Assembly: GCF_013337765.1 (NCBI RefSeq) | Contig: NZ_VBSB01000010.1 | Location: 682,001 to 746,000, forward strand | Origin: Mycolicibacterium sphagni | GTDB taxonomy: Bacteria > Actinomycetota > Actinomycetes > Mycobacteriales > Mycobacteriaceae | DNA: 64,000 nucleotides | Reading direction: 5' to 3' | In this document: one piece after another, positions 25,622 through 34,748 of the stretch | Numbering within the stretch: the stretch's first letter is position 1 | Layout: each line of letters starts with the position of its first letter | Translations under genes and position numbers: made by a program | Notes under the pieces: model-generated | The model's input: only the letters and a program-made list of their open reading frames with translations | What the model was told of the DNA's origin: nothing | The model's database searches: none

Positions 25622-26553
25622 CCGCATCCCTGGACATCGGGATCTACGTCCCGCAGATGGGCTTCACGTTCGCCGAGGTACTGCACCGTGCGCACCGCTG
25701 CGAGGAACTCGGCATCGGATCGTTGTGGCTCTACGACCACATGTACGGCCCCGGTGTGCCCGAGATCGATTCGCTGGAGGCGTGGACCCTTGCCACCGCG
25801 CTGCTGAGCCGAACCGAGCGGCTGCGCGTCGGACATATGGTGCTGTGCAACCAATTCCGTCACCCGGCCGTGCTGGCCAAGATGGCCACCACGCTGGATC
25901 AGATTTCCGGTGGCCGCCTGGAACTGGGCATCGGCAGCGGTTCCATCGAGGACGAGCACCACCGCCTCGGCCTGGACTGGGGATCGTTCGCCCAGCGCTC
26001 CGAGCGTCTGCGGGAAACACTGGAGATCCTCACCCTGGCGTTCGCCGAACAGCGGATCGATTTCACCGGAACGCATTACACGGTTCGCGATATGCCGATC
26101 AAACCCGGGCCCGTCCAGGCGCCTCGCCCGCCCATCGTGGTCGGCGGCTCCGGCGAGAAGTACACCCTGCCGTTGGTGGCCCGCTACGCCGACGTCTGGA
26201 ATGTGCCCACCTACGCACTCGGCGAGATGGAGCACAAGCTGGCCGTGCTGCGCGGGCTGTGCGACGACATCGGTCGTGATCCGGCGACGATCGTGATGTC
26301 GGTGGAGGCTGTGCTGGCAATCGCCCCGGACGACGGGGCCCTTGTGGAGGTCGCTCGGATCGCCGAAAAGCGCTTCGGTGGAGAGGGATTCGGTCTGCAC
26401 GACGGTGGACTCATCGGTACGCCGGGCGCGATCGTCGACCGGCTCGGCCAGCTGTGCGAGATGGGCTTCGGGCAGGTGGTGTTGTTCACGCACGATCGCG
26501 CATCGGACGCCACCCTCGAGCTGCTTGCCGGCGAGGTGCTCCCCCAGCTCTGA
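25618..26553 (+). CDS. LLM class F420-dependent oxidoreductase
   Basis: 311 aa barrel: IGIYVPQMGFT, LGIGSLWLYDHMYGPG, LRVGHMVLCNQFRHP, GRLELGIGSGSIEDEH. The C-terminal VVGGSGEKYT places the cofactor phosphate. The pattern is that of mycobacterial F420-type LLM enzymes. Coupled to the TetR gene through GTGA. It probably works on a P450 product or a related metabolite; that link is contextual only. Confidence 0.87.
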   Translation: MTASLDIGIYVPQMGFTFAEVLHRAHRCEELGIGSLWLYDHMYGPGVPEIDSLEAWTLATALLSRTERLRVGHMVLCNQFRHPAVLAKMATTLDQISGGRLELGIGSGSIEDEHHRLGLDWGSFAQRSERLRETLEILTLAFAEQRIDFTGTHYTVRDMPIKPGPVQAPRPPIVVGGSGEKYTLPLVARYADVWNVPTYALGEMEHKLAVLRGLCDDIGRDPATIVMSVEAVLAIAPDDGALVEVARIAEKRFGGEGFGLHDGGLIGTPGAIVDRLGQLCEMGFGQVVLFTHDRASDATLELLAGEVLPQL

Positions 26554-26576
26554 GCCTGGCTCGCGCACAATACTTT

Positions 26577-26588
26577 TCGAATATTCGA
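26577..26588. promoter_or_regulatory. Perfect 12-bp palindrome upstream of an SDR promoter
   Basis: TCGAATATTCGA is fully symmetric and lies three bases upstream of the -35 element. That position suits an activator or a repressor. No cognate regulator was identified. Confidence 0.45.
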
Positions 26589-26591
26589 CGG

Positions 26592-26620
26592 TTGACACTG
26601 CTGGTAGCGCACCCTAGCGT
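26592..26620 (+). promoter_or_regulatory. SigA-type promoter for the SDR gene
   Basis: The -35 is a consensus TTGACA (26592-26597); after exactly 17 bases the -10 is TAGCGT (26615-26620). The ATG follows seven bases later, so the mRNA is probably leaderless. Confidence 0.6.
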
Positions 26621-26627
26621 GACTGTC

Positions 26628-27380
26628 ATGAGCCAGCCCCTGCAAGGACGCCGCGCGGTGGTCACCGGTGCGGCCAGCGGTCTCGGCGCCGCGGCGGTCC
26701 GCGCACTGTCTGCCGCAGGCGCACAGGTCGTCGCGACCTATCACCAGACCGAGCCGACCGGCGAATCCGAAGCGACCTGGGTGCAGTGCGACGCCAGAGA
26801 TCAGGCGTCGGTCGAGGCGATGATCGACACCGCGGTGGCTGCGATGGGCGGGCTGGACGTCCTGGTCAACGCGGCCGGGCTATGGCAGCAGGGCGTCCCG
26901 GGCAGCATCAGCGCCGACGATATCGATTTCCTGCTCGCCACCAACATCAAGGCGACGATCCTGACCAACCAGGCCGCGCACGCGGTGATGCGCAAGTCCG
27001 GTGGCCGCATCATCAACTTCGGTTCGGCCGAGGCGGTGATGGGCAGTCCGATCTCTGCGGTGTACGCCGCGACCAAGGGAGCGGTGCAGGCCTGGACCCG
27101 CTCGGCGGCCAAGGCGTGGGCGTCCGACAACGTGACGGTCAATGCGCTGGCGCCGGCAATGCAGACCCGGGGTGCCGACCGGCTGCGCGAATTCCTCGGG
27201 CCCGACGCGGCGCCGTTCATCGATCAGCAGATCAAGGCCACCATCCCGCTGGGCGGGGCGCTCGGCGACCCCGACCGCGACCTCGGCCCGGTGCTGGTCT
27301 TCCTGGCCGGTGAGGGTTCGCACTTCATCACCGGTCAGCTGCTCGCGGTCGACGGCGGCCTGATCATGGTCGGCGGCTAA
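26628..27380 (+). CDS. SDR family oxidoreductase
   Basis: 250 aa from ATG 26628. GAASGLGAAA nucleotide motif, NAAG, catalytic Ser near GSAEAV, YAATK, and C-terminal GQLLAVDGG. A FabG-like ketone/alcohol oxidoreductase of unknown substrate. The start is fixed by a consensus promoter whose -10 ends seven bases upstream. A longer in-frame reading would overlap the LLM gene. Confidence 0.88.
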   Translation: MSQPLQGRRAVVTGAASGLGAAAVRALSAAGAQVVATYHQTEPTGESEATWVQCDARDQASVEAMIDTAVAAMGGLDVLVNAAGLWQQGVPGSISADDIDFLLATNIKATILTNQAAHAVMRKSGGRIINFGSAEAVMGSPISAVYAATKGAVQAWTRSAAKAWASDNVTVNALAPAMQTRGADRLREFLGPDAAPFIDQQIKATIPLGGALGDPDRDLGPVLVFLAGEGSHFITGQLLAVDGGLIMVGG

Positions 27381-27401
27381 TCGCGTGAGCACTGACGTAC
27401 T

Positions 27402-27476
27402 CGAGTGTGCGTCGGGGGCGAGATTCATCGAGTCTGCGGTGACGCAATCGAGTCCGCGTCAGCTGCGGGTTTTTTT
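27402..27476. terminator. Triple short repeat ending in a weak hairpin and T-tract
   Basis: Between the SDR and the convergent phosphotransferase, CGAGTGTGCGTC, CGAGTCTGCGGT and CGAGTCCGCGTC occur at 27402, 27429 and 27449. The last overlaps CCGC/GCGG arms (27454-27468) followed by a G and seven Ts. This could terminate plus-strand transcription, although the stem is short. Confidence 0.4.
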
Positions 27477-27528
27477 GGATTTCCTCGCCGTGAACGCAGA
27501 GTCGGCGCGCTGACCGCAGCGCCGACGC

Positions 27529-28566
27529 CTAGGCTCGGCGGCTAGGAAGTACCGGACCGTCGTCGACCGTGTCGGTGACGCCCAGATCGGCAAGGCCGAG
27601 CTGCGTGAGCAGCGAGACGCCGTGTGCGTTCAACACGAATCGCTCGTCGTCGCTGGCACCGCTGTCGTACAGCATCGACCCGATCAGGCAGATCACCGCC
27701 ATCTTGAAGGCGTTCAGCGCGCGGTACCACGACCGGTTGCACGGCGTGATCCCGCTGGCCGCCTGATAGTGGGCGAGGAACTCGTCGAAGCTCGGCGCCG
27801 CGGGATGACTGGTGATCCCCACCGGCTGCATCCACAGCAGCTCCATCCAGCCCAGATCGGTCAGCGGGTCGCCGACACCGGTCAGCTCCCAGTCGAACAC
27901 CGCACTGACCTCGTCGCCGACGAAGGCGAAGTTGCCGGGCTTCGCGTCCCCGTGCACCAAGGTGACGCCTGCGTACTGCTCGGGCTTGCCGGCCCGCAAC
28001 TCCGCGAGCAGGCGCTCCAGTGCGGGCAGCGGACCCTGCTGCACTCGATGCATCTCGTCGGCCCAGTGCGCGATCTCGCGGTCGAGGTGATCGCGCCCGT
28101 CGCCGAGCCAGTCGAGCCCCGTCAGATCGACGGTGTGCACGGCGGCGAGTTGCTCGGCCATGCCTTCACACATCCGCCGAATCCCGGCGTCGGTGGCGCC
28201 CTCGGGGGCCTGCATCTCGTAGACGTCGCCGGGCACCCGCTCCATCACTAGGAAGGGGCGGCCGAGTACATCGCCGGACTCCTCCAGCCACAACACATTT
28301 GGGGAGCGGACCGCGTTGTCCCGCAGCGCGGTCAGGATCCTGAACTGCCGCGGCAGGTCGTAGGGTTCCAGCAGCGCCGGTGGCCGCGGGCGCAGCCGCA
28401 GCACGACGTCGGTGCGCTCCTGCGCGACGATCGTGAAGGTCAGCATCTCGGCCGAGTGTCCGAAGTCGACCCGGTCGAGGCCTTCGACCGCGACATCGCT
28501 CGCGTCAGGGATCTGCGTCCGCAGCCACGAGGTGAGCCGCTCGGCCAGGTCAGGGATGTCCGCCAT
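27529..28566 (-). CDS. Phosphotransferase-family protein (APH/ACAD10-like kinase fold)
   Basis: 345 aa from ATG at 28566. The Brenner motif LVHGDAKPGNF and the metal-binding VFDWELTGVGDP are intact, so phosphotransfer is feasible. The acceptor may be a small alcohol or a hydroxyacyl-CoA, as with ACAD10/11 N-terminal domains, rather than an antibiotic. It shares one base with the stop of the upstream gene (TGATG). A second member of this family lies at 30434. Confidence 0.88.
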   Translation of the reverse strand: MADIPDLAERLTSWLRTQIPDASDVAVEGLDRVDFGHSAEMLTFTIVAQERTDVVLRLRPRPPALLEPYDLPRQFRILTALRDNAVRSPNVLWLEESGDVLGRPFLVMERVPGDVYEMQAPEGATDAGIRRMCEGMAEQLAAVHTVDLTGLDWLGDGRDHLDREIAHWADEMHRVQQGPLPALERLLAELRAGKPEQYAGVTLVHGDAKPGNFAFVGDEVSAVFDWELTGVGDPLTDLGWMELLWMQPVGITSHPAAPSFDEFLAHYQAASGITPCNRSWYRALNAFKMAVICLIGSMLYDSGASDDERFVLNAHGVSLLTQLGLADLGVTDTVDDGPVLPSRRA

Positions 28567-29726
28567 CAGTTGTACGAGACCTTGTGATCGGATTCGGCGG
28601 TCAGGCCCAATTCGGGCCATACCCCGCCGATGAGGCTTTCCATGATTCCGTAGCCGACGGCATCACCGTCGCGCACCCGGATCGGAGTATCTCGGAATTG
28701 GCCTAGTAGGCGCAGATTCTCGTCGGACCAGCAGTCGGCGAGGTATTCGCCGTCGAGGTGCAACGGTCCCTTCCACGAGCCGTGCTTGTGGTCCTTCCAG
28801 GGTCCGTACCCGCCGGTCTTGAGGAAGAAGCCCGACTCACCGAGCGCCTCGACCTCGATGACACGCTCCTCGCCGGATTCCAGGAGCATGACCAGTTCGC
28901 CGCCTTTCACGAACCGAGTCCTGGTGTCGTAGTTGATCTTCGACGTGACCCGTCGCACTCGCGCCTGCGTCCCGTCGGCGTCGTTGAGGTAGGCCGAGCT
29001 GTACTCCCACGGCCCTTCGACGATGAAAATCGCGGTCTCGTAGTAGCTTCCGTCCGGGCGCAGGAAGAACGCCGGTGACCATTTCATCCCGCCCCGCATA
29101 CCGGCGGGCGCCTTGGCTGCCGGGATCAGATCCTCCGGCGGCGCGCCGATCGCCTGGCGCACTCCCCAGGAATGATCGCGCATGCCGAACCACTCGTCGG
29201 GCCTGATCTCGTGGGTCACGCCGTCGACGGTCACAGTGCCCGTCGCCCAGCCGCCCTGGTGGTAGCGGATGACGTCGACGTCGACTCGGCCGGTGTTGCG
29301 GTTGCGCACCAGGTTGCGTTCCTCGAAGAACGGTGGCGTAACGCCGGAGAGCACCACGTCGAAGGAGATCGGTTGCACATCGTTGGGTTCGAGCCGAAAG
29401 CGCATCTGGCGCAACGGCTCGACGATTTTGAGGTGAATCGGGCCGACGCTGAGTGCTTCTGGGGCGGAACGTAATTCGCGACTGCCGCGCACCGTCCACT
29501 GCTCGCGCCCGCGGGAGATCCCGGCGAAGCCGTCGATGATGCCGCGGTTCTGATACTTGCCGAGCCCGAAGTCCAGTTGCAGCGAACCGTCGGTGCAGGC
29601 GATCGACGCCCAGATCTTCTCGGTCCAGGCCAAGTCGGCTTGTGACAGTGTGGCGAAGGTGTCGACGATCTGGTGGTTGAGTCCCTCGTCGGCTCCCAGC
29701 AGCGGGCCGATGTCCTTGATTGCCAT
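28566..29726 (-). CDS. CrtC/DUF7064-like lipocalin-fold protein
   Basis: 386 aa from ATG at 29726 with GAAGG upstream. The central RDHSWGVR motif and beta-rich layout recall CrtC hydroxyneurosporene-synthase/AttH-like proteins and the actinobacterial DUF7064 family. No signal peptide. The function is unknown; a role in binding or converting a hydrophobic ligand is inference. Coupled to the following phosphotransferase gene, and divergent from the TetR gene across a 39-bp gap. Confidence 0.65.
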   Translation of the reverse strand: MAIKDIGPLLGADEGLNHQIVDTFATLSQADLAWTEKIWASIACTDGSLQLDFGLGKYQNRGIIDGFAGISRGREQWTVRGSRELRSAPEALSVGPIHLKIVEPLRQMRFRLEPNDVQPISFDVVLSGVTPPFFEERNLVRNRNTGRVDVDVIRYHQGGWATGTVTVDGVTHEIRPDEWFGMRDHSWGVRQAIGAPPEDLIPAAKAPAGMRGGMKWSPAFFLRPDGSYYETAIFIVEGPWEYSSAYLNDADGTQARVRRVTSKINYDTRTRFVKGGELVMLLESGEERVIEVEALGESGFFLKTGGYGPWKDHKHGSWKGPLHLDGEYLADCWSDENLRLLGQFRDTPIRVRDGDAVGYGIMESLIGGVWPELGLTAESDHKVSYN

Positions 29727-29765
29727 TGATTTACCTTCCTTGCGCCGGGCCGTACCATCTGGCGG

Positions 29766-30389
29766 ATGGGCACAATGACTCGTCGGTGGGGTAGCGACCA
29801 GGCGCTGCTCGACGACGCCGAGGCCCGCCATCGGCTACTCGAGTCCGCGAGCCGCTGCATCGTGCGCCGTGGCAACACTCAGATCCGGATGGCCGAGGTT
29901 GCCGAAGAGGCAGGCGTGGTCCGGTCCACGGTGTATCGCTACTTCGCGTCGCGCGACGATCTCCTGCTGGCACTGCTGCTGCAGCGGATCGACAACGCGT
30001 TGGCCGACCACGTCGGGGCCCTACGACATCCCGAAGACGCACCGCACTCGCTCCAGGAGTTGGTACTGGCTCCGGTGCAGTCAGTGGTCGGCGACCAACT
30101 GAACGAAGCGCTGATGTCCAGCGAGAGCACGGCGTTGACGACCGCACTCGAGATCGGCTCGGAGCAGATCGTGGATGTGATCCTGCGGCACTACGGCCCG
30201 CTGTTCGAGAGGTGGCAGGCCAACGGGCAACTCCACGCCGACCTCGATCCGCGCGAGACCGCTCGCTGGCTGCACACCACGTCGCTGTTCCTGGTTGCAC
30301 CCGCCTGGCGGCAACGTCCCGAGGACGCCAAACGCCGCTTCGTCGAGCAATATCTGCTCCGCGCCCTCGTCCCACAGATCGGACAATAG
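29766..30389 (+). CDS. TetR-family regulator
   Basis: 207 aa. HTH: LLESASRCIVRRG, VAEEAGVVRSTVYRYFASRDDL. It stands between the two phosphotransferase gene groups, divergent from one and upstream of the other, so it probably controls both. ATG 29766 and ATG 29775 are both possible starts. Its stop codon lies inside an inverted repeat (30377-30406). Confidence 0.88.
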   Translation: MGTMTRRWGSDQALLDDAEARHRLLESASRCIVRRGNTQIRMAEVAEEAGVVRSTVYRYFASRDDLLLALLLQRIDNALADHVGALRHPEDAPHSLQELVLAPVQSVVGDQLNEALMSSESTALTTALEIGSEQIVDVILRHYGPLFERWQANGQLHADLDPRETARWLHTTSLFLVAPAWRQRPEDAKRRFVEQYLLRALVPQIGQ

Positions 30390-30406
30390 CCGGACATTGT
30401 CCGATC
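30377..30406. promoter_or_regulatory. Perfect 10-bp inverted repeat across the tetR stop codon
   Basis: Arms GATCGGACAA and TTGTCCGATC are exact complements around 10 bases. The inner CGGACATTGTCCG is itself a 13-bp palindrome. There is no T-tract, so operator function before the phosphotransferase at 30434 is likelier than termination. Confidence 0.5.
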
Positions 30407-30433
30407 CGGGTTCGATGCGCTAACTTTCTCCCG

Positions 30434-31489
30434 ATGAGCACTGCTGCCCTCAACATCCCCGCCGGGATCGACGATCTGACGCCGTCCTGGTTCAGTCAGG
30501 CGCTGGGTGAATCGGTGACCGCGGTCGAGGTGCTCGACGCCCATTCCGGTACCACCGGCCGGGCCCGGGTCCGGTTACAGAGCGACTCCCTGCCGCAGAC
30601 ACTGTTCGTCAAATTGCAGCCCTTCACTCCCGAGCAACAGACCTTCCTGCGGCAGGTCGGGCTCGGTGTCGCCGAGGCACGCCTGTACGCGAACCTCGGA
30701 CATGAACTGCCGGTGCGGATTCCACGGGTCTGGCATTCCGCGCACGATGAGGCCGACAGCTCGTTCGTCATGATTCTCGAGGACCTGGACGCGTCCGGAT
30801 GCCAGTTCCCCAGTCCGGGCTACGACGGCATCGTCGACGTCGCCCGCTCAGCGATGACGGAGCTGGCGCTCTTGCATGCGACCTACCTGGGTCGCGAAAT
30901 CCCCTGGCTGGCAACACCGGAAGGCATGCGGCGCAAGCCGGACGATCCCAAGACCGCGGCCCGGCGCACGCACTTCATCCGTCTGGCGCTCGACCAGTTC
31001 GGCGAGGAGATGGGGCCGGCGTTCCGGCGCTTGGCACAGCTCTACATCGACCGCTCGGGTGACATCGTCGGATTGTTCGGCGAGGGCGAGCTGACGCTGA
31101 TCCACGGCGACACCCACAGCGGCAACCTGTTCGTCGACGACGGCCGCACCGGCTTCTACGACTGGGCAGTGGTCGGCCGCGGTCCCGGCATGCGCGATGT
31201 CGCGTACTTCCTGTGCAATTCGTTGCCGACTTCAGCGCGTCGAGCCGAACAGGATGCCCTGTTGGCGCGCTACCGAGCCGCGCTGGCAGGACACGGCGTC
31301 GCACTCGACGAACGCACCGCCGCCGACCAGTACCGGTTGTTCTCGGTGTATTCCTGGATCGCCGCGGTGTCGACCGCGGCGGTGGGATCGCAGTGGCAGC
31401 CGATCGAGATCGCGCGTGCGGCAATGATTCTGACCACGACCGCAATCGAGGACCTCGGTGCGGTCGACCTGCTGGAGGACCGGCTCTAG
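30434..31489 (+). CDS. Phosphotransferase-family protein (kinase-like fold)
   Basis: 351 aa from ATG 30434. LIHGDTHSGNLFV is the catalytic Brenner motif and FYDWAVVGRGPGMRD the metal-binding segment. It is related to, but clearly divergent from, the phosphotransferase at 27529. Resembles DUF1679/ecdysteroid-kinase-type or ACAD-like kinases; the acceptor is not known. Located 44 bp after the TetR gene, and overlapping the convergent FAD monooxygenase by four bases. Confidence 0.87.
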   Translation: MSTAALNIPAGIDDLTPSWFSQALGESVTAVEVLDAHSGTTGRARVRLQSDSLPQTLFVKLQPFTPEQQTFLRQVGLGVAEARLYANLGHELPVRIPRVWHSAHDEADSSFVMILEDLDASGCQFPSPGYDGIVDVARSAMTELALLHATYLGREIPWLATPEGMRRKPDDPKTAARRTHFIRLALDQFGEEMGPAFRRLAQLYIDRSGDIVGLFGEGELTLIHGDTHSGNLFVDDGRTGFYDWAVVGRGPGMRDVAYFLCNSLPTSARRAEQDALLARYRAALAGHGVALDERTAADQYRLFSVYSWIAAVSTAAVGSQWQPIEIARAAMILTTTAIEDLGAVDLLEDRL

Positions 31490-32694
31490 CGCCTGGCGAA
31501 GTCGGGCGCGTGCTCGGGCCGCACGCCGACCCCGACGAGGTAGGCCGGGATCACCGAAAGCCATGGCAGCCGACGAATCAACCCGACCGCCGCCGCAGGC
31601 GGGTTGCCGCTTCGCCCCTGGAGGATCGGCGCCACCAGTTGGCTGTGCAGCACCCGCTGCACAGCCTGAGTGATCGCGGCCGGCGGCAGCCGGCGGCTGC
31701 GCACCGCCGCCAGTTCCCGGTCAGTGACGCCGCCGCGGCGCAGCGGGCCGGCCAGCAGCCTCGCGGCACCGACCGCATCCTGCACGGCCACGTTGATACC
31801 CACCCCACCGACCGGGGACATGGCGTGGGCGGCGTCGCCGATGCACAGCACCCCGTCGGTGTGCCAACGTTTGAGCCGATTCAGCTTGACGTCGAGGAAC
31901 TTGACGTCATCGAACGACGTCAGGCTGTCGACGTCAGCTTCCGGAATCAGTTCGGCGAGTTCGGCTTTGAGGGCATCGAGGCCGCGCGCCCGAAGCTGGC
32001 CGTCGATGCCTTTCGGGATAAGGTAGGCGATCTGGAAGTAGCCCTCGCGTGGAATCATGATCAACATCCGGCCGGCCGCGATTCGGGGAATCAGGGTGTA
32101 TTGCCCGCCCGCCTCCCGAGGGAGCCGAAACCACCACACGTCGAACGGCACCGGAAATTCCTTCGCGGTCAGTCCGGCGCTCTGCCGCACGATCGACCAT
32201 CGGCCGTCGCAGGCCACCGTGAGATCGGCCCGCAGCTCGCCGTCTCCGTCCGGCGAGATGTAGGTGACCCCGGTCGTCCGCCCGCCGCTGCGCAGCAACC
32301 CGGTCACCTCATGGCACATCCGCAGTGTGTACGTCGGCTCAGCTTGGCCGGCCTCGGCCAGCAGGTTCAGCAGATCCCACTGGGGCACCATCGCGACGTA
32401 CGGGTGCGGTTGGCGCAGCCGGCGGAAGTCCACCATGGTCAGGGACTGTCCGTCGACGGTGATCTCGGCGTGGTCGACCTTGCTCTGCGGCAGGGCGGCG
32501 AACCGGTCGCCCAGACCCAGTTCGTCGAGCAGCCGCAAGGTCGTGGGATGCACTGTGTCACCACGGAAGTCACGCAGGAAGTCGGCGTGCTTCTCGAGTA
32601 CCGTGACCTCGATACCCGCCCTGGCCAGGAGCAGGCCGAGCACCATGCCGGCGGGGCCGCCGCCGACGATCGCAACCGTGGTGGAGTCGGTCAT
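31486..32694 (-). CDS. FAD-dependent monooxygenase (PheA/TfdB-like)
   Basis: 402 aa. GGGPAGMVLG is the N-terminal FAD motif; the DG motif is seen in VACDGRWSIVR and the second FAD motif in CIGDAAHAMSPVGGVGIN. This is the para-hydroxybenzoate/phenol hydroxylase group; ring hydroxylation of an aromatic or polyketide substrate is likely. A kup gene lies 28 bp upstream on the same strand, but no functional link is evident. Confidence 0.88.
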   Translation of the reverse strand: MTDSTTVAIVGGGPAGMVLGLLLARAGIEVTVLEKHADFLRDFRGDTVHPTTLRLLDELGLGDRFAALPQSKVDHAEITVDGQSLTMVDFRRLRQPHPYVAMVPQWDLLNLLAEAGQAEPTYTLRMCHEVTGLLRSGGRTTGVTYISPDGDGELRADLTVACDGRWSIVRQSAGLTAKEFPVPFDVWWFRLPREAGGQYTLIPRIAAGRMLIMIPREGYFQIAYLIPKGIDGQLRARGLDALKAELAELIPEADVDSLTSFDDVKFLDVKLNRLKRWHTDGVLCIGDAAHAMSPVGGVGINVAVQDAVGAARLLAGPLRRGGVTDRELAAVRSRRLPPAAITQAVQRVLHSQLVAPILQGRSGNPPAAAVGLIRRLPWLSVIPAYLVGVGVRPEHAPDFARR

Positions 32695-32722
32695 GGGCCA
32701 ACCGTAGCTCGCCGGCCAGACC

Positions 32723-34651
32723 TCAAACCTCGATTCGCGATCCGATCAGGACCGTCTGATCACCGGGCAGCCCGAAATACCCGACCGAGTCTGCCGCCAG
32801 GAACGACGTCGCGATGAAGAGCCGCTTGCGCCAGGGTGCCATCGTCGGCTGCTTTCCCAGGACGGGCTCGATCTTGGACAGGAAATACGACGCGCGCGTG
32901 CAGTCGATCGAGCCACCGATCAGCGCCGGGTCCACCGTCCGCAACGCGCTGGGGACGTCCACCCGCTCCATGTAGCCGAATTGGGCTTTCACGTACCAGA
33001 TCCCGTCATCGGGGTCGCCGAGGTCGTCGACGCTGATGCGCTCCTCGTCGGGCACGCGGGGTACCGGCGGCACCACGATCGACAGGATGATCACCCGGTC
33101 GTGGACGACGTGGTTGTAGTTGACGTTGGCCCGCATCGACAGCGGCGCCGTCTCGTCCTCGCGGTTGAGGAACACCGCCGTGCCGGGAACCCGCGGATAC
33201 GGCGGCGTGTGGGTGTTGATCTCGTCGATGAACGGCTGCAGCGGACCCTCGGCCTTTTCCCGGGCCTGCGAGACGACCGCGCTGCCCCGCTGCCAGGTGA
33301 TCAGGACGGTGAAGGTCACCACCCCGATCAGCAACGGCAACCACGCACCGTGGACGAGCTTGGTCAGGTTGGCGGCCAGGAACATCAGGTCCACGGTCAG
33401 CAGTGCACCGCCGCCGACGATCACCCACCACAGCGGCCACCTCCAGCGGGTGTGCGCGATGTAGAGGAACAGCAGGGTGGTGATCGTGATCGTGCCGGTG
33501 ACCGCCATTCCGTAGGCGTAACCCAGCGCCGCCGAGCTACGGAAGGCGAACACCAGGATGAGCACTGCCACCATCAGAATGCCGTTGATCCACGGGACGT
33601 AGATCTGCCCGATCGACGACGCCGAGGTGTGCGCAATCCGCAACCGCGGAAGGTATCCGAGCTGGGCCGCCTGCGAAGCCACCGAGTACGCCCCGGTGAT
33701 CACCGCCTGGGAGGCGATCACCGTCGCCGCGGTGGCCAGGATCGCCATCGGAAGCTCCCAGCCGCTGGGCACCAGCAGGAAGAACGGCGCGTTCACCACG
33801 CTCTGGTTGCCCACCAGCAGAGCGCCCTGGCCGAGGTAGTTGAGCACCAGCGCGGGCAGCACAAGGCCGAGCCAACCCCAGGTGATGGCCTTGCGGCCGA
33901 AGTGCCCCATGTCGGCGTAGAGCGCTTCGGCACCGGTGACCGACAAGACGACGGCGGCGAGCGCGAAGAACGCGATGTGGAAGTGGCTGAAGATGAACTC
34001 GAGCGCGTACGTCGGCGACAACGCCTTCAGGATCTGCGGATGGCCGGCGATCCCGCGCACCCCGCACGCGGCGATCACGATGAACCACACGATCATCACC
34101 GGTCCGAAGAATTTGCCCACCGCGGCGGTACCGCGTTTTTGCACGGCGAACAGCCCGACGATGATGACGGCGGTGATCGGCACCACCCACTCCGACAGCG
34201 ACGGATCGACGAGCTTCAGGCCTTCCACCGCGGAGAGCACCGAGATCGCGGGGGTGATCATGCTGTCACCGAAAAACAGTGCAGCACCGAGGATTCCGAG
34301 CGCAGACAGGGCGCTGATGACCCGCGGGCTGGACCTGCTTCCCAGCCTGCGCACCAACGTGATGAGAGCCATCACGCCACCCTCACCCTCGTTGTCGGCA
34401 TGCATGACCAGCGTGACGTAGGTCAGAGTGACGATGATCATCACCGACCAGAAGATCAGCGACACGACGCCGTAGACGTTGGCGGAGCTGATCGGCACCG
34501 GGTGCGGGTCACCGGGGTTGAACAGCGTCTGGATGGTGTAGATCGGGCTGGTACCGATGTCGCCGAACACCACTCCGAGCGCACCGACGATCACCCCGGT
34601 TCGGGCCTTGCTCGCGACCGAATGCACCGGAACCGCAGCGTCTGTGCTCAC
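32723..34651 (-). CDS. kup: Kup/HAK-type potassium uptake protein
   Basis: 642 aa. The N-terminal LGVVFGDIGTSPIYTIQ signature is followed by about 12 membrane helices (to about residue 450) and a cytoplasmic C-terminal region ending LIGSRIEV. It imports K+ with protons. No K+-sensing riboswitch could be recognised in the 97-bp gap to the divergent lutA gene. Confidence 0.93.
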   Translation of the reverse strand: MSTDAAVPVHSVASKARTGVIVGALGVVFGDIGTSPIYTIQTLFNPGDPHPVPISSANVYGVVSLIFWSVMIIVTLTYVTLVMHADNEGEGGVMALITLVRRLGSRSSPRVISALSALGILGAALFFGDSMITPAISVLSAVEGLKLVDPSLSEWVVPITAVIIVGLFAVQKRGTAAVGKFFGPVMIVWFIVIAACGVRGIAGHPQILKALSPTYALEFIFSHFHIAFFALAAVVLSVTGAEALYADMGHFGRKAITWGWLGLVLPALVLNYLGQGALLVGNQSVVNAPFFLLVPSGWELPMAILATAATVIASQAVITGAYSVASQAAQLGYLPRLRIAHTSASSIGQIYVPWINGILMVAVLILVFAFRSSAALGYAYGMAVTGTITITTLLFLYIAHTRWRWPLWWVIVGGGALLTVDLMFLAANLTKLVHGAWLPLLIGVVTFTVLITWQRGSAVVSQAREKAEGPLQPFIDEINTHTPPYPRVPGTAVFLNREDETAPLSMRANVNYNHVVHDRVIILSIVVPPVPRVPDEERISVDDLGDPDDGIWYVKAQFGYMERVDVPSALRTVDPALIGGSIDCTRASYFLSKIEPVLGKQPTMAPWRKRLFIATSFLAADSVGYFGLPGDQTVLIGSRIEV

Positions 34652-34748
34652 CGGTCACCCCTCTTATCGGTCCGCCCGGCGTCGATCCCCGGCGACGTGG
34701 AGGCCAATGGTAGCTGTCAGGACGCGGTGCCGACGTACGGTGGAGCGG

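Noticed and set aside
30377..30406. Intrinsic terminator after tetR
   Set aside because: Strong symmetry but no T-tract; the inner palindrome suits an operator better.
27529..31489. Aminoglycoside resistance genes
   Set aside because: The kinase motifs are shared by the broad APH fold; context and sequence resemble ACAD-like or lipid-linked kinases instead.
34652..34748. c-di-AMP (ydaO) or other riboswitch before kup
   Set aside because: Only 97 bp is available between divergent genes, and no riboswitch core was seen.
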